Shown here one piece after another: positions 1-26,000 of a DNA stretch of 64,000 nucleotides (the stretch's first letter is position 1; the number at the start of each line of letters is the position of its first letter). The notes under the pieces were generated by a model. It worked only from the letters and a program-made list of their open reading frames with translations. It searched no databases and was not told the DNA's origin. A program made the translations under genes and the position numbers. Origin of the DNA: Haliotis asinina (Eukaryota; Mollusca; Gastropoda; Lepetellida; Haliotidae); assembly GCF_037392515.1 (NCBI RefSeq), contig NC_090282.1, positions 57,994,843 through 58,058,842 on the forward strand, given 5' to 3'.

Positions 1-135
1 AAACCTGCTGCAGTTCCCTTCTCGAGTCACGCAAAGTTCGATAGCTCTACAACCTACAGTGCTGATTTTCACAAAGGAACTCCTCCTTGGATGAAGAACG
101 TCCCTGGACCAGCTACAGTTGGTGCACAAGCGTGA
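1..135 (+). CDS. Last exon of an unidentified upstream gene (3' end only)
   Basis: Frame 1 is open from the window edge to a TGA at 133-135, giving 44 residues that end in GPATVGAQA. An AATAAA follows 30 bp later, as expected for a terminal exon. The stretch KFDSSTTYSADFHKGTPP resembles the short repeated modules (small residues, TTY, then DF and P) of SAXO-type axonemal microtubule proteins. That is a recollection of the motif style and not a firm assignment. The exon is unrelated to the DUF885 array downstream and marks its left border. The 5' part lies outside the window, so exon start and phase are unknown. Confidence 0.55.
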   Translation, partial: KPAAVPFSSHAKFDSSTTYSADFHKGTPPWMKNVPGPATVGAQA

Positions 136-164
136 ATGAATGAACTGAACTGATCCATAAACTG

Positions 165-170
165 AATAAA
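165..170 (+). promoter_or_regulatory. Polyadenylation signal of the upstream gene
   Basis: AATAAA lies 30 bp after the TGA at 133-135. It is the nearest signal to that exon. A second AATAAA-type site near 995 could serve a longer 3' UTR. Confidence 0.5.
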
Positions 171-1914
171 CCAAGAACCTCACACTGTGCCTGCAATAAT
201 CACTATACATACCTTGCTTTTTCAGTCCGCTTTGCCCAACAAACTCTCAGCAAAGGCAATATGCCCCACTAACACAATTCTCATCTTATTTCGCAATACA
301 CGTTTTACCTCCATAATTTATAGGAACAGTTATTTATAACGATGTTATATGACCCACGAATTGTCTTTTTTCCAGTTTTGTTTTCTTAGGTTTAATTTCT
401 TTTTATTGTTACATTAGTTAATTGGTTTGGCCTTTTCGTGATGTTAACACTCTGCCGCAGAAAGGCATTTTTCATTTTCTTTCATCAGACAATGGAGGTT
501 GAGGTTGAATTTCATTTGCCTTTTACTTTTTGTGTTTTCATTAGTATATACTTGCTATTCTGTATTTGCGGTTGCTTGATATATTTATTGTGATGTGAAA
601 ATTATGTTATACAGACATTTATTTATTTTGTTTTTTGACAGTATAGTTGGTTCTTCTCTATTGTTATCTGAAGGCACATGCTGCTTCTCCACATTAGCGA
701 TGGCCTTACCCAAGGGAAGTAACCCTGTGTAGCGTGGTATTTCAACATTTTACCAAGACCTGATTCATTCAAATTTTATGTTACTACGCAAGTTAGGTTC
801 TTTTTTTAGAACATGATCAAGGAAATCTTTCAGGAAATCTTCCATATATGTAACTTTCTTGTGGGATATTTCTGTAGATTTTGCAATACAATATGTTTCT
901 GTTTAACATTTTTTCTGAAAACGAATGTTTGGTGTTTTACACTATGCTGGCATACATAAAAGTGATAACGCATTTCATGTTGGTATTCAGAAATGAATAA
1001 AAAGTGTGCTTATTTTAACAAAAGTGATTTCAATTAAACAACATGTGTAAATGCAGACAGGTCTTCCTTTCAGGGGCACACGAAGCTCTTTAGCTATGTT
1101 TCACAGCTTAGTCTATGCATTGCTCACCCTAGGGCTTAGTGATGCAACGCACTTCTTCATCTCCAGTTAGTTTAGATAGTACTTTGATGTAGCACTTATC
1201 ACAATCTGCCCATCTCAGATGATTGTTCAAACTTTCGTTTCGATTTCGAACTTTCTATTACTGAGAAATCTCATACTCATTCGGAAATCTTCGGAAATTT
1301 CAATGTTTTCGGAAATTTCCGAAAATTACTGAAATTCACGATGGTGCTTTCCCGTCTGAATATGATATCATGTTGCATGATGTATATTCACAATGAATAT
1401 GTTTTATTTATATTCCATCGGAAGTATCAAACTTGAGGTACATAATATTCGAAAACTCAATGTTTCGCATTATAACGAAATACTCTGTCATCTTCGCCTC
1501 ATTTTAACAGTATTTTCGAGATTCGAGGTCATTTCATCACCACATGCATTTTAATCCATATTGTCGTGCCAAAAGCTTAGATTTCGATGGAATATTTGAT
1601 AACATATTGGCTGAAATCTGTGATAGATGTCCATAAAATATTCATTAATGGTTGTTGGTATAATAAATATTAACCCTTGTAGATCTTTTCTTGCTTTTTT
1701 GTTGTCATTTCTTATATGTATGTAACTAACAAGAATCAGGTAGAGCAAGAGCAGCACTAGCCATTTGTAGATAGTACAGACAGTAAAGTTAGTTGCGGTC
1801 ATAGTATACCATCTGTATTTTATGATGTAGAAACACTAGTAGCTCCAAGTACTTCTTTTGTAGTCCGAGAGCGTTTGCTACTGTTAGGCTGAGCTCCACA
1901 TGCTGACATAGTGG

Positions 1915-2095
1915 CGCACATGCACCGACGCTCACACACACATCGCTCACACTCACACACAGAGAACTCACTCTCACACATATACACTCACGCTAGCAAA
2001 CGCGCTCACACACAAAGCAACGCACACCCTCTTTGATGCACACTCACACATACAGAGACAGACGGACCGGCAGACAGACAGACAGAGAGACACAT
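1915..2095. repeat. CA/CT-rich low-complexity tract
   Basis: Degenerate runs of CACA, CTCACA and GACAGACAGA are present. The short antisense open frames here follow from the repeat. Confidence 0.8.
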
Positions 2096-2702
2096 AAATA
2101 GTGGAACATAAATTGGAATGATAACGTGGTCAAGACCACTATTTGTTTCTTAATTTGGCTGCAAGTCCATTTACCAAGCAATACATAAACCCAATATTGG
2201 TACTCATTACACAGCCGAGATAAATACATGAATATGCCAGATGGATCAACAGTTTCTCCAGCAGGCATCTTTGGTGTGCTTAACGATCCACAGAAAACAA
2301 CCAGACAACAATACCATGTTAAATACTGCTTCTGTTTACCCTAAATACTTTTATGCAAGCTTTTGCTAGAATAAATGCTTATTATCAATTAACTCCTGCA
2401 CTGGGAAACTGGGTCTTACCGCCATGATAGATGACCTAAGACTACATCCACTGACTGCTGAGTTGTGTAAGAAATTGTTTTGGAGTATTATATACGGTAT
2501 ATTATAATTACCAGATATACGCCTTCCGTATACTTAAGCGGCTGAAGCCCTGGCAGCTTTCGAACAGTCGATTTGGTAGTGGCAGACCGGATGTGTTTGT
2601 TCAAACGGAGAAAAAATATCAATCCTCAAACCTGAAGTAGCAGCCTTCTCCAGCCCCATAAGCGACATGACATGTATTACACTGGAACAGATTGGTACAA
2701 AA

Positions 2703-2806
2703 TGGTAATTCCGGTCTACAATCCTGGGTACGTAAGTGGTGTAGTGTAATTCCGGTCTACAATCCTAGGTACGTAAGTGGTGTAGTGTAATTCCTGTCTA
2801 CAATCC
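2703..2806. repeat. Minisatellite, about 44-bp unit, 2.5 copies
   Basis: The unit begins TAATTCCGGTCTACAATCC and contains GGTACGTAAGTGGTGTAGTG. It lies directly before the 38-bp array and shares the GTGTAGT and GTCTAC words with it, so the two may have a common origin. Confidence 0.75.
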
Positions 2807-2809
2807 AGG

Positions 2810-3095
2810 GTCTACTGCCGAGTCTATGCTGGATACATGTGGGTGTAGTCTACACCCAAGTCTAAGCTGGGTATAAGTGGCGTGTAGTCTACCCCGATTC
2901 TAGACTGGGTATGTGTGGGGTGTAGTCTACCCCGAGTCTAGACTGGGTATGTGTGGGGTTTAGTCTACCCCGAGTCTAGATTGGATATGTGTGGGGTGTA
3001 GTCTACTCACGTGTCTATGCTGGGTACGTGTGGGTGTAGTCTACTCACGTATTTAAGCTGGTTAGGTGTTAGATGTAGTCTACTCAAGAGTCAGA
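2810..3095. repeat. Minisatellite, 38-bp unit, about 7 copies
   Basis: The unit runs GTGTAGTCTACCCCGAGTCT followed by AGACTGGGTATGTGTGG. Consecutive GTGTAGTC words at 2882 and 2920 give the 38-bp spacing. Copies are degenerate at the edges. Confidence 0.8.
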
Positions 3096-4550
3096 CGGAA
3101 CCTGCACTGAATGACAACTAAGGACGCAAAGCGGTCTAGTTAGGCCTGTCTGCGAACGGGATGGACGTGGTGTGCTCGACTGGGCGTGGTGTGCTCGACT
3201 GCATGACGTCCGCACAACACACCCAAAACGGTGTCACTCCGTTCCATTTTAGAACGGGTAGAACGTCGAACGTGTTCAACGTTCTGGAGCACGCTTCTGT
3301 CCCATGTCCGACCGAGCACGTTCATAATGCTCTTGAGAACAGGTGCCTCTACGTCCTGTTCCTTCGTATACTGTCGAGCCCCACCCGAACATTTTTCAAG
3401 AACGTCCCGTGGACGAGTGTGGTGTGATGGGAGTATTACGTCAAATTGTACATCACTCATCATGCAATGAAAGAAACCGTTTCTGATTGAGTATGGTAGG
3501 GAAAATAGAGCATATCTCTGAAATTGGATTGATGGATGGACTTTTATTCGGGGGACAGTCACATCCTTAGTTCGAATCCTGATCTAACTCTTAAGCTAGT
3601 TGGTAGACTGGAACCCAGAACGGATTTCTCTCGAAGGCTACTCCCAGTATGCAGCTGTTCCAGATGGTGGAAGTGATCAGCTCTACATGAATCATTGTAT
3701 GTGTGCATATCATCGAATGCATGTGAAATTCTGAGTGGCGTGTATACACATCCTTGTGTAAACCACAAGCCGGTCACTTTCAAACATGCAAAGTGGTACA
3801 GAGCACCATAAAAAGGCTGTGATCTGTTCCTCTGTTTTCTTATCTTGTGCGCACCAGCTACCGCATACACGTACGTTTAGCTTGGGCATCAACTGGGACA
3901 GACTACGTTGTGAGAGCTGGACACCTGTCGCTCTGCTATCAGAGTCACATTGGTATTGCTGGTCAAATGAGAAAGGTCAGTTCCTGCGATTTTGTATATT
4001 CTTTGTATAAATGTAATTATAACCGTGTATTGATAATTTGACTTGATGTACTGAACAGCGATGCAAACGTAATTTTCGAAAAAAAAAAGAAATCTCAAAA
4101 GTTAGCGTTCATGTTTGTGTCTTCTATTTAAAAACTTGAGAAGCCAGAGTAGCGTTTCTTTTGTTGGGCGGTATATGTGTACTCATTAAAACATTTGAAA
4201 CAGCTGAATACAGTTAAAAACAGTCAAAACAATGGAATACAAGAAAAAGGACCAATGTAATATTTTTACGCTTCAGGATTTACGTATTATGTCTGTAGTA
4301 CATGTACTTACATATGTCTTGAAGGAACAAATCACAAGGGAGTGACAGCTGCATTTTGAATTAATATATAAGGAAAACATAGTTGAACAGAATGTATCTT
4401 CACTGCGCAGTCTTATCAACATTTGTCTAGTAATTATCTCAACAGTTTTATTGATAATAATAGTGCATCATTATTAATTATTTTTGCGGAATTGCAACCA
4501 TGTGTGGAGATTGAGTTTTATGGAAACACAACACAGTGTTGTCTGTGTTC

Positions 4551-4562
4551 CAGGTTGTGAGG

Positions 4563-4565
<3 letters not shown>
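4551..4565 (+). promoter_or_regulatory. Possible 5' UTR splice acceptor just before the gene A start codon
   Basis: CAG at 4551-4553 follows a T/G-rich run and lies 9 bp before the ATG at 4563. Genes B and C also have a good acceptor upstream of their ATG (19997-19999 and 41425-41427). A shared non-coding first exon is plausible; no donor can be assigned. Confidence 0.35.
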
Positions 4566-18015
<13,450 letters not shown>

Positions 18016-18072
18016 AATAGATTGATGTACCAATTCTGTACAGCTGAACGGGTTATGCACTAAAACTGTGGC

Positions 18073-18078
18073 AATAAA
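18073..18078 (+). promoter_or_regulatory. Polyadenylation signal of gene A
   Basis: AATAAA lies 58 bp after the TAA of gene A at 18013-18015. Confidence 0.8.
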
Positions 18079-18629
18079 ACGCGGTAAAGTCACATAATGA
18101 TGTTGTTTTTGCACATTCTAGTCACATGAATTATGGATGAAGAAAAGGATACATTTGAGCTTCCGGCTGATTTTATCATTATTAGGTTTGATTTTCAGTC
18201 CAAAGTATCTCAAGGTTAATGATATTATGTCTAAAATATGAATAAGTAGACACTCAATATCTACTAGTACAGTGTCTAAATAAAGACTTGAAAAGTAACA
18301 AGGTACCTCGCAGATTACACGCGTCGGATGGGCATTTTCGTCATCTTAGTATTGAAACTAATAAATGTGTCCGTTTTCAGTACAGTTCTAAACATGGAAG
18401 GGCCATGCGATTGCAAACTGATTGCCTACCGCGGTCATTATTGCACCAATAACACGACATTACACAACCATGGATCTAGATTACAATGTTCAAACTGTTG
18501 CAGGCATGAATGACAGATAAAAAGACACAATCAAATTCAACAAGTTCTCATTTTTAGTTAGATCAACACCAAACCCCAAACATTTTATTTGGCGTTCCAT
18601 ACACAAGCACAGTTCAGGCTGTACTAAAG

Positions 18630-18692
18630 TGAGTGAGTGAGTGAGTGAGATTATACGGCTCCTTTAGCAATATTCCACCAATATCACCTGGT
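18630..18692 (-). mobile_element. SINE family 1, tail fragment
   Basis: (GTGA)n, then TTTAGCAATATTCCACCAAT and ATCACC. The tRNA-like head is missing. Confidence 0.65.
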
Positions 18693-19300
18693 CACTATTG
18701 AGGACATCTGTAATTGTTGTATAGAGTTAAGTTCTAACATTAGGCACTGCCACTAGAGACAAAAATCCACTCTTGCAGAATGCCTTTTGTATGCAGCGTT
18801 CAGACTTCGACCGGTAGTGAAGATTCTAGATTGGCGGGGATCAGGCTATGATTCATAACAGACCATGCATACTGAATGAGGATGATACGTTAGATGTCAA
18901 TGACAAAATGCATAGTATTTAATCTCTTTCAGACACTGATGAAGTGATATCCGTGAAACATTCATCCATCAGTTTAGCATAACATTTCAAATAACACCAG
19001 CTGATGCTGCATCTTTATCTTGGGCATGACATATGGAAATAAAGGCCACACAAATCCGAAGCTTTCATAAACAAACAGAAATGTACATGGAAGGTTAGAA
19101 CAATGCAAGGCCACCAATGCTACATCTATTCGGGAACCGGTTAGGTGAATAAAAACGACAAAATAATTAAAATATTCATTCCAAATGTCGACTAAAGACA
19201 GCTCGTTACGATGGTGACGACATCACATGGATGTGTTTTGAATCACTACCAGAGTTGATACCAAGTGTAAGTATGTTTAAGAGCGTAAAAGCACAACAGG

Positions 19301-19348
19301 CACTGTAGCCGTGTGGTTAGAGGGTTCGCTCGTCGCTAGGTCTTCTTT
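19301..19348 (+). mobile_element. SINE family 1, head fragment
   Basis: GGCACTGTAGCCGTGTGGTT and AGAGGGTTCGCTCGTCG match the A-box half of the SINE. The rest is lost. Confidence 0.55.
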
Positions 19349-20059
19349 AAATGATGACCTCTCTGAGTACATCGGTGTAAACTACAGGGCTACAGAATCT
19401 AAGGAATTATAATAGTCTTTTTCAAAACAAAACTTATTGTACCTAAAAAGGGGTGTCATGTTGATACATAGTGTGCACAATCTACACGTGACACAGCGAG
19501 ATAAGACATGACGAATTTGGTTTCCAACTTGTCACACCTGGCGTTGTGAGAAAGTACACGCGCTGCGTCGGTTATAAACAGGAAGTGAGAGCGAGAACAG
19601 AACCCTGGCGAACCCACAGTACCACAGGTATACTGTTTGTCAATGTCTTAGTGAAATTTACCTACCACTATCATGAATTCAAGTAGGTTCGTTATCTCCA
19701 GTATTAAATAGCACCATGACTAACATAGGTAATGCTTACTGCGCCTTATCTGTAACACATCTTGGCGTCCTTTCACAAAACACTAAGTTGATCATAAGTC
19801 ACTAAGGAAAGCTCAATGCGATGGTAAAGAATGGGAGTTGAGGTTAACCTTAGTTAGTGTTGCTTCGTTAAAGGAGCCCTAAAGCTAACCCTGGCGTCTG
19901 TAAAGAATGTTTGTTGAGAATTATAAATACCTTGTATCCTTGGAATATTGTGCATGCAGAGATGATATTGTATTGATTATTTCTGTGGTGTTCTTGCAGG
20001 GGCCATCGTCGTTACGTTACACTTCACGCAAAGATCCGAACAGCAAGGATATACTGAAC

Positions 20060-23000
20060 ATGTTTGGTGTGTGTGTCCTCGCTAGTTTCATCATCATGCA
20101 AGTTGCAGGTAAATTTGAACTTATAAACTCAATAACAAGCGTGTCACAAACATACCACGACAACTTCATAAGAGGGCCATAGAAACGAACACCTACCCAA
20201 CCATATCAGAAACTTCAGTTGACAGTTCTCAAAGTTCATACCACCATGGAAGTAGCCTATGCGTTTGTAATGAAAACAGATGTGATGTCCAGGTATTCAT
20301 GCAGGTATTATTAATAACACATGCAGTTTCACAGACCCCCCCCCCTCTCCCCCCCCCGGAGTGAACTAGTAATTTGAAATTAGACCCAATAGCTGCCTCT
20401 TGACACCCCCCTCCCCCCCAAAAAAAAAAAAAAAAAAAAGAAAAAAAAAGAAAACCAACCAACCAACCAACCAAACAAACAACAAAACAACAACAAAAAA
20501 TACAAACATACAAAACCAACCAACCAACCAACCTACCGACCAACCAACCAACCAACCAAAAACAAAATAAACTTTAATGCTGAAACTGTTAGGCATGCAG
20601 TTACCATGAAGCCTCACTATCACTATTAAGGGAAACAGGTAGGAGGGATCGTCTCAAAAGCCTTCATGCCATTAAAACCACTAAAAAGAATTGCTTCCCC
20701 TCCAGTTCCTTTTGTTCAATGTGCCTTTTGCAGTCGGCGTGCACTTTCACACGCTATGTACTCACAGTTAACTGAATGAAATCCAACAATCTAGACAGAC
20801 ACCCACTTGACTAATGCACTTCACGTTGACCACCATGTAGGCGACGGTGTCAGCACCTTGAGCTCACTGTTTGACCAGTATTACCAGTGGCGACTGAAGG
20901 ACTCCCCGGAGATGGCCACTTACCTCAACGTGCACGACTACGACGATGAAGTGGACAGTGTTGGTCTCGCGGAGTTTGACTTCACAAAGGTATATATTGC
21001 TTGTTGCAATGTCACGTACTTGTCAGTTTATGCTTGTATCTACACATTTGTTTCAAATAGACATTTCATCAAATGTCTTTTGAGCAATATTTTGGCCAGC
21101 AGATTAGGTTTCAGTCGAAACAAACTAATCCGTGAATGTAGTCTAGTCAACATATGCAACTTCCTGAATCCACGTTCATAATTATATCAGTGCATGATAT
21201 ATACAGTTCTAAAACATAGGTGATGTCTGGTATTTGTACTCACACGGAGACACAGTGACACACATACACACACAAGCACGCATACACACAAATAGTATCT
21301 CCTTTTGTATAAACCGACTGTAGGAGCAAACACGAAACAACCCACCCCCCAAAACTCCACCCCCCACCCCCAAAATCCCAAAACAAAACAAAAATAAAAT
21401 TAAAAAAACTCAACAAACAACAACAAAAACAAAAACAAAAAACAAAACAAAAACAAACAACAAAAAGAAACTAACTAACCAAAAAACAAAAACAAAAACA
21501 GAACGGAAAGAAACAAAGAAACAAATATTCCAAATGATCTTACACCTGTACAAGCTTTACCTTGACATGTCTGGTGTTGGTTCAGTACTGCCTGTTATCC
21601 TCGTGTAATCTTGTCCTATTTTGTAATCTATGTCTACATATGATAGCATTGTCTTAAGGTCTAGCTCGTGTTCCCTGCTGCAACTTGGCAGTATGACTGT
21701 CAGTGCATGTATGTTTCGCAGGGGTTCAAGGACTAAGTCATTGTGACTCGCAACCAGATCCGTGTCAGTGTCACCTGACCGAGATTTAGTTGATGGCGAT
21801 CTATTGTAATAATCTATTGTAATTTAGGTGACTGTAAATATTGTTTTAACTCCTGTAGGCGAAGGTTGACGAGTTTCTAAAGAGTCTCAGTAAGATCGAC
21901 TACAACTCTCTGCCCAGACAACAACGCTACAACTACGCCGTCCTGAACGACACACTCACCACCATGTCGCAGGGATACCAGTGGAGACTGTGAGCTCTCT
22001 ACCTCCATAACCATAAACTCAGTTTAAAGAAATCAAAATATTCAAATTTATTCGATGAATTAACATCACTTTAATACAACGGCCAAAAGGGGTGTTCCGA
22101 GTTAACAAAAAGCCGTAGATATTTATTACCCTTAAAAATAAGAAAATATATTTCGCTCATTTTGATAATAATACCCGACGTTTTAAAATTTACCTAACTT
22201 GCTATTTATTTTATCCCTATTGGCTTCCAACATTACCGGCGTTTAAGCGGTGAGACGTTGAAAAGAGATGTCTGTGTTTTACCAGATACGGTGCGATTAA
22301 CCCGATCAACTTCCTCGAGGGCAATCAAGTAGATCCTGAATCCCTCCTGAAGATCACAAGATTCGAGACAAAATTGGACTTTTTGAATTTCATAAGCAGA
22401 ATCAGCCTCTATCCGCGACAGGTACGCTCTGAATGTTATATATGCTGTCCAAAATCGAAACGCATAAACGAGAACTCTGTTGCGAAAATGTTGTATTTTC
22501 AAACATGTATAACTTGTCCACAAACAGACTTCAGTGTGTGAGGTTTTACACCAGTGTAGAAGAAGGTAACCAAGTTGATGCTTTAAAATAACGGAGACGT
22601 TGAGCGCGATGGTGACGATGAAGCACGACCCCGACGTCGGGTTCCTGGCTCTCAGACCAATCTCTTTCAACCTGTTCCGTACAGTTTGACCGGATATCCC
22701 AGTCAAGGCACCCTAGGCTGCTGTGATCTCACCCGTGGCAGTACGATCACGCATCTTGGACTGTAGTGGTAACTCTGCCTGGTTTCTGTCTGTACGGGAT
22801 GGGTTATTCGTTATATCGGTTTGGTTGCAAACTTGCTGCAAGCCATGATATCTTGCTCAGACTAACATTCAGACGCCTTGCAACAAAAGACTGGTAATCT
22901 CCAGCACTCCTTGTTTCAATGGCGATGTTCCCTGTCGCAGAGTCAAGACGTGACGTAGTGATTTGACCTTGAAACTCCTTCAAAACAAATACCAGTTTCT

Positions 23001-26000
23001 GTGAATGCTCCTTGCTGTACAATTTCAACTGGAAGGTGATTTCTGTTGCATTGTGGCGATGCCTCTCTAATCCATGTAAGAAATCCCATCAACATTTTCA
23101 GGTAAAATCGATTTTTCACTTGTGCTATCAACACTTTTGTTACATATTTTGACGATTGTTTGAACACAATAGGGAAAATAATAGATTTTTAAAAAAAAAA
23201 TACAAATGGCACATGCCTTTCTTTTTTGAGATAGTATATCATAGAACGCCGACACGAACCACGATGACTCAACAACTGCCGATAAGGTAATGTTCTATCA
23301 ACTGTAAGAACATTTGAAAATGGAAATCACTAATTCGCGGGTGGCCAGGATACGCTATTAGCACTGCAGAATCACATTCCTTTTTATGATAAATGATCCC
23401 GCGATCGGGGATTTGAATCCAAGATTAGGCATTTCTTGCTATTTCTGTACCATTGTGGATTTTATCAACATAGTAAAGGTAAGTGACGTGTCACTTTGAA
23501 CTGAAATACCCAAGCCAGTCATTGCAATTAAAAAAGCAAACCAGTGACTGAAATCATGAACAACATCGATGACACGACTATACCAAACCACCGAATTCAA
23601 TCTGCATTACTGCATTTTAAGGACAATATACGTTACTGCCAGTAAGTTATAAGAGTCCCCATGAGGGATGTCCAAATTTGATAAATCGATTCGATTCGAT
23701 TCGATTTCCACCCTGAAGGTTACACGCTACATGTCAAAGGACGTATTTTCTATTTCATGTTCCAGATAAGAGATGAGATTACCTTGATGACCGAATCTGT
23801 ACGACTTGGGAGAACAAACAATGCCTTCTCTATGGTAAATCATCACGAATTCTTATGTATACCTTGCCTAATGCCCTGCAGTTCGCCAGAAACCTATGAC
23901 ATTCCGAGGTAAACCAAAGTATACAATACCGAAGTGGTAATTAAGGGCCGAAGATCTGCCTTGCTTCGGGTTCTTTCACCCCGATTAGCAGACACTACGT
24001 GATATCTGGAGTACTATTCAAAACAATGTTGCTCATGCTAATGCCGCCTGTATGTACATAACACATAACACATAACACATAACATCATGTTTTGTTTCCA
24101 ATAAGACGAAGGTTCCAGGTCAGATCGACGACCTTCTCGTGGATGATCCCGTGGACTTTGTATACTACAAACCCTTCTTATCTCTTCTCGACAACCTGAG
24201 TATCTCTGAATCAGAAAAGTAAGCATGATTTTCTCTGCAGAATAGATAATTTGGTATTGCACAGATAAATGCATGAAACGATGTGATATGAAGCAACTGT
24301 ATGTTGCAATCTGTTTCAGGTTTGAAATGAGACAGAAAGCCAGGAATGCGTCCCAAAACATCATAGATGCCTTTAAAACGCTAAAACAATTTATAATAAA
24401 TGTAAGTAAATATAAAGGTTGTAATATTCTACATACAATTAAACCTACAGATGGACATATTATATTGTTCGTTTATTATTGTATGTACTGGAGTGAAGTT
24501 TCATTGTAGGTCATTACAGAATATTGCAGTGAGGTGTAGTGTAGTGCCATGTGATGCTGTGTCGTGCAGTGATATCCGGTACAGTATAGTGTACTGCAGT
24601 GTCAGTTTAGTGCGTTGCGTTGCGTTGCGTTGCGTTGCGTTGCGTTGCGTTGCGTTGCGTTGCGCTGCGCCTTAGTGCAGTGCAGTGCAGTGCAGTGCAG
24701 TGAAGAGCGGTGCGATGCGGTTCGGTGAGGTGTGGTGCGATATGCGGTGCGGTGCGGTGCGGTGCGGTGCGGTGCGCTGTGTCGTGTCGTGTCGTGTCGT
24801 GTCGTGGCGTAGAATGGCGTCGTGTAGTGCAGTCCAGTGTATACCTGTTGACAAGTGTGCATGCTCTGTGTTGCAGGACTACATCCCTCACGCCCGTCCA
24901 ACCTTTGGTGTGGGCGGGCTCAACCAGGGAGGCAACTACTACACCAACTGTCTTAGATGGCATCTGACAGTTGACACTTCACCAGGACAAGTGCACGAAC
25001 TTGGTTTAAAGGAAGTCGCCAGGATTAGCAAGAAAATGAAAGATGTGAGGATGATGCAAGTCGTATTTTTCAAACATATAGTGCGTGTGCTGATAATGAA
25101 TGATAATAAAAATTCCGTATACCACGCAAAAGATGATCATTTGAAACGCTCTTTGCTGTTCCTCAGATAATGCTGAAGCAGAACTTCAACGGAACAATAT
25201 CTGAATATTTCGCCATGTTGAGGAAAGATCCGAGGTTTCACTTTAAAACCGCAGTAAGTTTCCAAACACGATTCCATGGCTAATATCCAGCTAGTATGTT
25301 TTCGTATCCAGCTAGTATGTTTTCGTGGCATGTTGTCACTGGAATTCATTATTCAAAATACATAATCAGGAGATAAGAACCTAATGCGTTGGTTGCCAAA
25401 TGGACATTTTCACTTTTAGCCCCGTCGAGAGTGTTAACACTTTATACCAATACTATCTACCTGTTTCATCAGACCTGATCGATACTACTAGGTTTAACCC
25501 AAGCGGTACTCATCAGATAACAGCCTAACTTGGTCATTGCACAAACACTACTCTGTGTGTCTGCTGTATGTAATTGGGCTAGAGTACAATGATCGTGTTG
25601 ATGCAATGTCTACTCCTGGGCAGTAAACGGGACTTGTGATATCTCACTCACCGTATACTTAACTAAACATGTCATTTACTTCTTCAGGATGAGATCATTG
25701 CCAAGTACAAGGATATCCTCTACAACAGACTGTACCCAGCTCTCCCCAAGGTCTTCAAGAACATTCCTCAGTATAAAGTCAAGTAGGACATCATTATTCA
25801 GTTCAACACTGATGTTGCAGACATGTTTAAGTACAGAGCAAGTTGAAAGGCTCTAAATGCATGATATGACGCAAATGTGTTCATGTGTGTGTGGTTGCAT
25901 GTGTTCATACGTGTGTGGTTGTATGTGCTCATGTGTGTGTGATTGTATGTGTTCATGTGTGTGTGATTGTATGTGTCCATGTATTTGTGATTGTGTCCAT

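Larger units (their letters stand above)
136..4562. other. Spacer between the upstream gene and gene A
   Basis: No convincing exon is seen. The first kilobase is AT-rich and probably includes 3' UTR of the upstream gene. CA/CT-rich low-complexity sequence lies at about 1915-2095, and two minisatellites at about 2703-3095. Around 3140-3560 there is GC-richer sequence with overlapping open frames on both strands, none with a recognisable domain. Just before the gene A start, CAG at 4551-4553 ends a pyrimidine-rich run, so gene A may have an upstream non-coding exon somewhere in this spacer. Confidence 0.6.
18016..20059. other. Spacer between genes A and B
   Basis: Apart from two SINE fragments, I see only unique AT-rich sequence. 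A weak GGGCCCC-type foldback relative may lie near 19768-19880 (TTTCACAAAACACTAAGTTG). A splice acceptor, TTCTTGCAG at 19991-19999, precedes the gene B start and suggests an upstream non-coding exon within this interval. Confidence 0.55.

Noticed and set aside
3140-3562. 140-residue open frame on the minus strand
   Set aside because: No recognisable domain, no splice or poly(A) context, and overlapping frames on the other strand of similar length in GC-richer sequence.
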